Source of the DNA: an uncultured Asticcacaulis sp.
GTDB lineage: Bacteria; Pseudomonadota; Alphaproteobacteria; Caulobacterales; Caulobacteraceae
Direction: 5' to 3'
NCBI GenBank assembly: GCA_946482045.1
Contig: CAMLPZ010000148.1
Span: 1-10,135 of the forward strand
DNA length: 10,135 nt
Part shown: in pieces, positions 5,009 through 10,135 of the stretch
Position numbering within the stretch: the stretch's first letter is position 1
How the letters are laid out: each line of letters opens with the position of its first letter
Notes under the pieces: generated by a model
The model's input: only the letters and a program-made list of their open reading frames with translations
Databases searched by the model: none
What the model was told of the DNA's origin: nothing
Position numbers and translations under genes: made by a program

Positions 5009-7855
5009 CTATTTTGCCGTCATAAGGCTTGGCCTGTCGAGGTCCAGCGCCGTGACTGGGATGACCTCGGCCTTGGGCAGGGTGGCCGTAATGGCGTCGC
5101 CCATCTTGGAGTGGTCACCGACGATAATGACGCTGGCCCTGTCCGGGTCGAGGACGGTGCCGGCAAAAGCCGAAACCTGCGCCGGGGTCACGGCGGTCAC
5201 ATTGGCCGTGTAGCTCTGGATCTCCTTCAGGTTGATTTTGTAGAAGGACAGGTCACCGAGGATGCCCGCCAGGCCGTCGGCTGTCCCCAGGCTGCGGCCG
5301 TAATTGCCTATCAGCGATGATTTGCGCGCCGTCAGTTCATCGGCTGGCACTGGCTCCGTAGCCAGCCGGCTCAGTTCGCTGCGGATCAGGCCAACCACCT
5401 CGGCCGCCGACTCGTTCTTGGTCTGCGCCGCCGCCGTGAAGCCGCCGGTCGTCAGACGCGGGGACAGCGAGGCACTGGCGCCATAGGAGAGGCCGCGCTT
5501 GATGCGAATCTCCTGGTTGAGGCGGGCCGAGTAACCGCCGCCCAGCACGGTCGCCGTGACGATGCCGGGATAATAGTTGGGATCGTTCCGGGCGATGGTC
5601 GTCTTGGCGACCATGACGGCGCTCTGGCCGGTGCCGGGCAGGTCGACGATGACGTCGCGCGCCGTGCCCGAGGGCTTGATGGCCGGGGCGGTCAGGGCCT
5701 GTCCGGTCGGTGCCTGCCAGCTACCGAAGGCCGACTTCGCCAGGGCAAAGCCTTCCTCGGGCGTGATGTCGCCGGTAAGGACCAGTACGGCGTTGTCCGG
5801 CCGCCATGCGCCCTTATGCGCGGCCGTGAGATCATCCCGGGTAACCTTGGGCAGCGAGTTGGGCGTGCCGCCCGCGACGTGGCCCATGGCGGTGCCGGCA
5901 TAGATGACTGGCGCCGTGACATAGCCCGCCAGCGATCCTGGTTGCTGGAAATTGACCTTCAGGCCGTCGAGCGACTGGGTGCGGACGCGGTCGACCTCTT
6001 CCTCGGCGAAGGCCGGATTCTGCGCCACGTCGGCCAGGATACCAAGCGCTGGCGTCAGATTGCTTTTGACCACGGTCAGCCTGAGCGACGACTGTTCCCA
6101 GTCCGAGCCAGAGGCGATCGACGTGCCGAGCGATTCCGTCTGGGCGGCGATGTCCTGGGCCGAACGCGTGGCCGTGCCTTCGGTGATGACGTCCGACATC
6201 AGGCTCATCGTGCCGGCCTTGCCCGCCGGGTCGGACGAAGCGCCGGCGCGCGCGATCAGCTTGACGGCGACCAGCGGCAGGTCGGAACTCTTGGCGACGA
6301 CGACCTTGAGGCCATTGGGAAGCGTGGTTTCGGCCGGGGCGGGCAGGGACGGATCGACCGGCTTGCCCAGCGGCGGCAGGGCTTCGCGCTCGCCTTCGGG
6401 GCGCAAGGTGACGATATCGCCGGTGAACTTGACGCTGGCCACCTTCGGGATATCCGGCACAGCAGGCGCTTCGCCGGCCGGGCGCGCCGATTCCGGCAGA
6501 TAGCGGATCGTCAGGGCGCGGTCTTCGCGCAGGTACTTCTTCGCGGCGGCCTGGACGTCGGCGGCGGTGACAGCCTGAAGCTCGGCAATCGCGCTGTTGG
6601 CTTCGGCGGCGTCGCCTTCGGTCAGCAGCGCGTAACCGAGCGCGAAAGCGCGGTCGTCGATCGATTCGCGCGAAGCGACGGCGGCGGCAATCAATTCTGT
6701 CTTGGCCTCGTTCAGCTCGGCCGCGGTGACAGCTTCATCGCGGACACGGGCGATTTCGGCCTTCAGCAACGGCTCGACCTCGTCCAGCGTCTTGCCATCG
6801 GACAGGATGGCGCCGGCATAGACCAGACCTGGTTGGGCGGGCAGGTCGGCGGTCGAGAAGACGTCGGCGGCGACCTGCTTGTCGTAGACCAGGCTGTTGT
6901 AAAGGCGCGACGACTTGCCCGACGACAGGATGGCGTTGAGCACGGCGGTTGCAGCGGCATCCTTGTCGGACGCCTTAGGCCCCAGCCAGGTGATGACAAA
7001 GGCCGGCAGTGGCACGTTGGGACCGTAGGTGGTCACAGTCTTAGAGCCTGTGCGCTGCGGCTCGACCGTGTAGGTACGCGGCGCCTGCGGGCCGACGCTT
7101 TGGATCGGCGCCAGATACTTGTCGACCCACGCATTGAACTGGGCTTCGTCGAAATTGCCAGCGACGATCAGGGCCGCATTGTCCGGGCGGTAGAACGTCT
7201 GGTGGAAGGCGCGGACGTCGTCGATGGTTGCTGCGTCCAGCTCTTCGATCGAGCCGATGCCTGGGCGCTTATAGGGATGGGCAGCATAGGAATATTGCGG
7301 AATATAGAGGCCGAACAGCCGGCCATAGGGCGAAGCGAGAATGCGCTGGCGCAGCTCTTCCTTTACGACATCGCGTTCAGACTTGAAGATGGCGTCGTCG
7401 ACGACCAGTGCGCCAAGGCGCTGGCTTTCGGCCCATAGCAGACGTTCCAGGCTGGCCGACGGCACGACCTCGTAATAGTTGGTGAAGTCGTCATAGGTCG
7501 AGGCGTTGTTGAAGCCGCCGACGTCCTCGGTCAGGCGGTCGAGGGTCTCCGACGGCATGTCGCGCGTTGCCTTGAACATCATGTGCTCGAACAGGTGGGC
7601 GAAGCCGGAGCGACCGTGCGGATCGTCCTTGGAGCCGACATTGTACCAGACCTGGACCGTGACGTTCGGCGTCGTCGTGTCGCGCGACCAGTAGACCTTC
7701 ATCCCATTCTTCAGCGTCCGCGTCTTGTAGGCGATCGGCGGGACGGTGATCCCGGCCTCCGACTTGGGTGCAGCGTGGGCCATGGGCGCGGCGATAAGCG
7801 CCGCGACGACCGCCAGGCTGGCGCGAGACAAAAGGGATTTGCGGGAAAGGATCAT
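5009..7855 (-). CDS. Periplasmic two-domain M16 zinc metalloprotease
   Basis: The 948-residue protein begins with a Sec signal peptide (MILSRKSLLSRAS, core to MAHA, cleavage near residue 28), so it should act in the periplasm. The N-terminal M16 unit carries the inverted zinc motif HLFEH (H87, E90, H91) and the distal glutamate in VVKEEL (E167), 76 residues further on as expected. An inactive M16_C domain follows (about 205-440). A second M16 unit starts near 507; at the equivalent of HxxEH it has SLMSD (551-555), so it is non-catalytic, as in pitrilysin-like tandem proteins. A further M16_C module with GLSYGASASL near residue 800 closes the protein. Such enzymes degrade small peptides inside a clam-shell chamber; the substrate is unknown. 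A possible Shine-Dalgarno AGGGG lies 10 bases before ATG 7855. The gene stands alone. Confidence 0.93.
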   Translation of the reverse strand: MILSRKSLLSRASLAVVAALIAAPMAHAAPKSEAGITVPPIAYKTRTLKNGMKVYWSRDTTTPNVTVQVWYNVGSKDDPHGRSGFAHLFEHMMFKATRDMPSETLDRLTEDVGGFNNASTYDDFTNYYEVVPSASLERLLWAESQRLGALVVDDAIFKSERDVVKEELRQRILASPYGRLFGLYIPQYSYAAHPYKRPGIGSIEELDAATIDDVRAFHQTFYRPDNAALIVAGNFDEAQFNAWVDKYLAPIQSVGPQAPRTYTVEPQRTGSKTVTTYGPNVPLPAFVITWLGPKASDKDAAATAVLNAILSSGKSSRLYNSLVYDKQVAADVFSTADLPAQPGLVYAGAILSDGKTLDEVEPLLKAEIARVRDEAVTAAELNEAKTELIAAAVASRESIDDRAFALGYALLTEGDAAEANSAIAELQAVTAADVQAAAKKYLREDRALTIRYLPESARPAGEAPAVPDIPKVASVKFTGDIVTLRPEGEREALPPLGKPVDPSLPAPAETTLPNGLKVVVAKSSDLPLVAVKLIARAGASSDPAGKAGTMSLMSDVITEGTATRSAQDIAAQTESLGTSIASGSDWEQSSLRLTVVKSNLTPALGILADVAQNPAFAEEEVDRVRTQSLDGLKVNFQQPGSLAGYVTAPVIYAGTAMGHVAGGTPNSLPKVTRDDLTAAHKGAWRPDNAVLVLTGDITPEEGFALAKSAFGSWQAPTGQALTAPAIKPSGTARDVIVDLPGTGQSAVMVAKTTIARNDPNYYPGIVTATVLGGGYSARLNQEIRIKRGLSYGASASLSPRLTTGGFTAAAQTKNESAAEVVGLIRSELSRLATEPVPADELTARKSSLIGNYGRSLGTADGLAGILGDLSFYKINLKEIQSYTANVTAVTPAQVSAFAGTVLDPDRASVIIVGDHSKMGDAITATLPKAEVIPVTALDLDRPSLMTAK

Positions 7856-8091
7856 GGCGGAGGCGCCCCTGAATAGGTCCGGAAGATAATTCCTGAAACT
7901 ATTTCACAAGGTGTACCGCCGGAAAAGTTACAAGAAAGTCATGAAGCGCCAAACGATCGCCGACGGCACGCGCAATTCGCCTTTTCATTCTTTCCAGTAT
8001 TTGAGGCTTGAGGCAGGCCCGGTGGGGCGAAGGCCGCCAATGGCGAAATCGGCGGAGCCTTGAGCCGCTGCATAAACCCGATAGTCGGAGC

Positions 8092-8298
8092 CTACTTGCT
8101 TTCGCTGCTGAAGAATTCGCGGCGGACCGACGTCCAGACGTATTCCAGCACCAGGAAGTAGAAGACGGTCTTGACCAGCTTGAAGGTTGCCCAGTCAGTA
8201 AAATATTCAAGGCCGATGGCGACCCACAGGGTCAGCATCATCACATAGGCTGCCACCAGCAGCTTTTTCGGCATAATCAGCTTGTCAGCCAAAGACAT
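8092..8298 (-). CDS. Small two-helix membrane protein of unknown function
   Basis: The preferred start is ATG 8298, giving 68 residues (MSLADKLIMPKK...), because AGGA lies 8 bases upstream. A longer in-frame start at 8337 would overlap the hairpin at 8325-8351. Two hydrophobic segments are visible, about 13-33 (LLVAAYVMMLTLWVAIGLEYF) and 41-59 (KLVKTVFYFLVLEYVWTSV), joined by a short loop. A basic-then-acidic tail ends in FFSSESK. I do not recognise the family. The clean start signal and membrane profile make it a likely real gene. It is separate from the M16 gene (236-base gap) and follows the 106-residue gene after a 127-base AT-rich gap. Confidence 0.72.
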   Translation of the reverse strand: MSLADKLIMPKKLLVAAYVMMLTLWVAIGLEYFTDWATFKLVKTVFYFLVLEYVWTSVRREFFSSESK

Positions 8299-8324
8299 AA
8301 AACGCGTCCTAATGTACAGAAATG

Positions 8325-8351
8325 ACCGCCAGGACACTATGTCATGGCGGT
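8325..8351 (-). promoter_or_regulatory. Hairpin in the leader of the 68-residue membrane protein gene
   Basis: ACCGCCA (8325-8331) pairs with TGGCGGT (8345-8351). After a single G/A mismatch, GACA (8333-8336) pairs with TGTC (8340-8343) around a CTA loop, giving 11 pairs in 27 bases. It ends 26 bases upstream of the preferred start codon, in an AT-rich gap. On the minus strand no U-tract follows, so a regulatory or mRNA-protecting role is as likely as termination of the preceding gene. Confidence 0.5.
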
Positions 8352-8425
8352 TTAATAAAAGTTAACATTTACGACGCGCTTATAAAAGTAACGTTTTGTC
8401 GGCCTAAGCTATAATTTCCGAATAC

Positions 8426-8746
8426 TCAGAAATAAAGATCGTCTAGGCCCGCTTCAAACGTTGCGGTCAGTTCCTCGTGTCCGAGCGGTGCGGCAAGTGC
8501 CGCCGCCGTGAAACGGTTGAGCGCTTCGGGGAAGGGGATTACCCGGCGGTCGAGCGCTACTAGGTTGGCCCGGACGAAGAAGCCCAGGACGCCGACTTGG
8601 TAATCCTCACGCGAACACATGCGCAGCGCGATAAGTTCGATGATGTCCAAAGCCACGGCTTCGCCACCTTCGGCGCCCGTCTCGAAGTTGACGAGGAAGG
8701 CGGCGAGTTGCGCCCTGACGAGATTGGAACTGCATTCGACAAACAT
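8426..8746 (-). CDS. Hypothetical protein, 106 residues, unrecognised
   Basis: The start at ATG 8746 has GGAG seven bases upstream, which favours it over a start farther out at 8941 that would run through the structured leader and overlap the response regulator start. The product (MFVECSSNLVRAQ...AGLDDLYF) looks soluble and mostly helical. It has no signal peptide, no transmembrane segment long enough to count, and no HTH or metal motif that I can see. It is acidic at the C-terminus. Residues 35-70 contain alternating hydrophobic stretches (ALDIIELIALRM, VGVLGFFVRANLVAL) that could form a helical bundle. It is divergent from the response regulator gene, sharing a 193-base promoter region. A partnership is possible but unsupported. 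Confidence 0.65.
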   Translation of the reverse strand: MFVECSSNLVRAQLAAFLVNFETGAEGGEAVALDIIELIALRMCSREDYQVGVLGFFVRANLVALDRRVIPFPEALNRFTAAALAAPLGHEELTATFEAGLDDLYF

Positions 8747-8769
8747 GGCGGGGCTCCATACTGACCTAG

Positions 8770-8815
8770 GATAAAGCTTATCGCCACACCCGTAAGGCGA
8801 CAGCACTATGTGGCG
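8770..8815 (-). promoter_or_regulatory. Structured leader upstream of the 106-residue gene
   Basis: Three overlapping inverted repeats are packed here. CGCCACA (8782-8788) pairs with TGTGGCG (8809-8815); TCGCC (8781-8785) pairs with GGCGA (8796-8800); and GATAA (8770-8774) pairs with TTATC (8778-8782). They share bases, so only one can form at a time. The block ends about 13 bases before the GGAG of the gene. It could be a leader switch or a set of operator half-sites. Confidence 0.35.
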
Positions 8816-8861
8816 GGACCGTCGGCAAGAAGTCGATGAGGCGAACCTTCCCATCGAAAAC

Positions 8862-8897
8862 TTACGCGAACGGCAGTTTCGGCAAACGGTCGCGTAA
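8862..8897. repeat. 8-bp inverted repeat in the divergent promoter region
   Basis: TTACGCGA (8862-8869) and TCGCGTAA (8890-8897) are exact reverse complements separated by 20 bases. Inside them GTTT-CGGC-AAAC (8876-8887) forms a smaller palindrome. The arm centres are 28 bases apart. The position, about 40 bases upstream of the response regulator start and inside the shared upstream region, suits a regulator-binding site. Confidence 0.4.
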
Positions 8898-8939
8898 CCA
8901 TTTTGGTCTAGGGTGCCCTCAGTATGGATGAGTAGCGAC

Positions 8940-9380
8940 ATGTCCCAATCGCCGAATTTTTCTGACCAAAACTCTTTCGCCGGCGCCCGCCGTCCGACCT
9001 CTCTGGCCGGACTGAAGGTGCTTGTCGCCGAGGATCAGGAAATGGTGCGCGACCTGATCACCATCCTGCTGATGCGCGAAAAGGCGGTCGTCACCGCCGT
9101 GCGCGACGGTGCCGCGGCGCTCAATGCCGTCGAGACCCAGGTCTTCGACGTCGTGTTGATGGACATGAACATGCCGGTGATGAGCGGTTTCGAGGCCACG
9201 CGCCGCATCCGTCAGTCGGGCCTGGCCAGCGCCAACGTGCCGATCCTGGCCCTGACGGCCAACGTCCAGAAGGCCGAGATCGCCCAGTGCCAGCGCGCCG
9301 GCATGGATGGCCATATCGCCAAGCCGTTCACCAGCAATGTGCTGGTTTCCGCCATCGCCAATGCGGTCGCCGGCCGGTAA
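8940..9380 (+). CDS. Single-domain response regulator (CheY-like receiver)
   Basis: The 146-residue product has a serine-rich N-terminal extension of about 24 residues and then one complete receiver domain. The acidic pair E31-D32 (VAEDQ), phosphoacceptor D75 (LMDMNMPVMSG), switch threonine T106 (ALTAN) and K128 (AKPF) are all present, so it should accept phosphate from a histidine kinase or phosphotransferase. No output domain follows, so it likely works by protein-protein contact like CheY, DivK or CpdR. The style (MDMNMPVMSG, GMDGHIAKPF) is that of receivers from hybrid kinases. ATG 8940 has GAG seven bases upstream; ATG 8928 and GTG 8913 are in-frame alternatives. No kinase is nearby, so its partner is unknown. 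The gene ends flush against the convergent peptidase gene. Confidence 0.92.
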   Translation: MSQSPNFSDQNSFAGARRPTSLAGLKVLVAEDQEMVRDLITILLMREKAVVTAVRDGAAALNAVETQVFDVVLMDMNMPVMSGFEATRRIRQSGLASANVPILALTANVQKAEIAQCQRAGMDGHIAKPFTSNVLVSAIANAVAGR

Positions 9381-10031
9381 TTACGACGTTACATACGCCG
9401 CCTGGAAATGCATGCCGTCGGGCTGCGGCCAGTTGCCGCCCCATGCCCACCCCTCTTTGCGAAAAGCATCGATGACGTAGCGGTTTTCGGGCTGGGCCAG
9501 GAACGGTGTGTCGTTGCCAAGCGCGTTGCGGACCGGGTCGAAATCGACCGCGCAGCCATAGGCATGGGTCGACAGACCGGCATTGCTTCGGTTTTCCCGG
9601 AAATGATAGCCACCACCTATCTGTGACAGACCAATGCGGTCGATCTCGGTCTGGCTTTGTCCAGCCTGCGTCCAGATGGCGGTCAAGGCGCGCTCAAGCG
9701 ACGGCGCGGCGTTTTTATGGACCTGTAGCGCGCGGATCGGCAGCTTGCGGTTCCAGGCGGCCTTCGCCTTCCATGGCAGCTTGACCATGACCAGGTTTTC
9801 GGCCTCCCAAGCAGGGTTGGCCTTGACCTTGCCGTTCACCGACATCGCCGGATCGCCGTAGGTCGTGCGGCAGTCCGCCCATTTCGCGGTTTGTGGAATG
9901 GTCTTGATGGTATCGAACAGGTTCTTGGCTGCCGGGAAGTTGACAGCCTCAAATGATGTGCCGACGCAGGCCGACAGGATGCTCAGCGCTGCGCCGAACG
10001 CGAGCAGTTTAAACGCTGTGGAATCTTGCAT
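9381..10031 (-). CDS. M15-family peptidoglycan peptidase, predicted lipoprotein
   Basis: The 216-residue protein has a lipoprotein signal: a hydrophobic stretch ending in the lipobox LSAC (C22), so it is probably anchored to a membrane in the periplasm. The C-terminal half has the zinc peptidase pattern of M15 (VanY / endolysin Ply500-like) enzymes. It shows GGYHFRENRSNAG, then STHAYGCAVDFDP with H156 and D163 as zinc ligands, then GWAWGG and PDGMHFQ with D205 as candidate catalytic acid and H208 as the third ligand. The family cuts D,D or L,D bonds in peptidoglycan stem peptides, so a wall-remodelling role is likely. Residues 25-135 form an N-terminal region I do not recognise. ATG 10031 is the only start before an in-frame stop upstream, but no good Shine-Dalgarno precedes it. 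The TAA (9381-9383 complement) directly abuts the response regulator stop. Confidence 0.85.
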   Translation of the reverse strand: MQDSTAFKLLAFGAALSILSACVGTSFEAVNFPAAKNLFDTIKTIPQTAKWADCRTTYGDPAMSVNGKVKANPAWEAENLVMVKLPWKAKAAWNRKLPIRALQVHKNAAPSLERALTAIWTQAGQSQTEIDRIGLSQIGGGYHFRENRSNAGLSTHAYGCAVDFDPVRNALGNDTPFLAQPENRYVIDAFRKEGWAWGGNWPQPDGMHFQAAYVTS

Positions 10032-10038
10032 GGAATAT

Positions 10039-10132
10039 GGCGGCTGACCCGCCGGGTTACGCGGTTACTGACGGCGTTCTTATAGCCGGTGATCATGTTT
10101 CCATTATGTGTGAACTGTGGCGGAATACCGCC
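10039..10132. repeat. Two small GGCGG/CCGCC hairpins upstream of the M15 gene
   Basis: GGCGG-CTGAC-CCGCC (10039-10053) and GGCGG-AATA-CCGCC (10119-10132) are two perfect 5-bp hairpins with identical arms, 65 bases apart, in the gap before the peptidase gene. The first overlaps the position where a Shine-Dalgarno would be expected. The second is at the window edge, so its context is unknown. Short GC palindromes of this size can arise by chance. Confidence 0.3.
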
Positions 10133-10135
10133 GTC

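Noticed and set aside
5816..7438. A 540-codon open frame on the plus strand
   Set aside because: It lies wholly antisense to the M16 protease, whose motifs and signal peptide are clear. The antisense translation is arginine/glycine-rich low-complexity sequence typical of GC-rich shadows.
7894..7906. Small palindrome TGAAA-CTA-TTTCA upstream of the M16 gene
   Set aside because: Five-base arms in a 236-base gap are expected by chance, and no promoter elements could be aligned with it.
7899..8210. A minus-strand open frame filling the gap before the M16 gene, including a 29-codon ATG frame near its end
   Set aside because: It overlaps the 68-residue gene in another frame, has no convincing Shine-Dalgarno and no recognisable sequence. 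Kept only as a remote possibility for a leader peptide.
8408..8415. Plus-strand GCTATAAT resembling an alphaproteobacterial -10
   Set aside because: No -35 at suitable spacing, and it would drive only antisense transcription into the 106-residue gene.

Overview
The window is about 60% GC and reads as ordinary chromosomal DNA of an alphaproteobacterium. The protein style suggests Caulobacterales (Caulobacter/Asticcacaulis-like): a threonine-independent citramalate synthase, a secreted EF-hand protein, a two-domain periplasmic M16 protease and a lone CheY-like receiver. The order-level assignment is inference; no rRNA, tRNA or marker gene is present to prove it. I see no IS element, phage gene, CRISPR array, toxin-antitoxin pair or att site, and no frameshifted gene.

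Layout, left to right. (1) 1-941, plus strand: the C-terminal part of a Kef-type monovalent cation:proton antiporter with an NAD-binding RCK domain, cut by the left edge. (2) 949-979: a perfect 12-bp hairpin filling the gap before cimA. (3) 999-2591, plus: cimA, citramalate synthase. (4) 2639-3400, minus, convergent with cimA: a prephenate/arogenate dehydrogenase-like protein whose motifs resemble plant arogenate dehydrogenases. (5) 3565-4266, minus: an exported protein with four EF-hands. (6) 4407-4796, minus: a DUF805 membrane protein with a clear intrinsic terminator. (7) 5009-7855, minus: a 948-residue exported M16 metalloprotease. (8) 8092-8298, minus: a 68-residue two-helix membrane protein. 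(9) 8426-8746, minus: a 106-residue protein I cannot identify. (10) 8940-9380, plus: a single-domain response regulator. (11) 9381-10031, minus: an M15-type peptidoglycan peptidase predicted to be a lipoprotein, whose stop codon abuts that of the response regulator.

The genes look like separate transcription units rather than one operon. Two (cimA, tyrA) belong to amino-acid biosynthesis. Four are envelope or periplasmic (antiporter, EF-hand protein, M16, M15), two are small membrane proteins (DUF805 and the 68-residue protein), and one is signalling. I do not find a convincing new multi-gene system.

The most interesting unexplained signals are in the intergenic gaps, several of which hold long, precise inverted repeats: 949-979, 3519-3548, 4860-4903, 4930-4962, 8325-8351, 8770-8815 and 8862-8897. 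Only the one at 4379-4402 is a textbook terminator. No gap exceeds 300 bases. The longest (7856-8091, between the M16 gene and the 68-residue gene) holds nothing I can support beyond a weak Shine-Dalgarno for the M16 gene.
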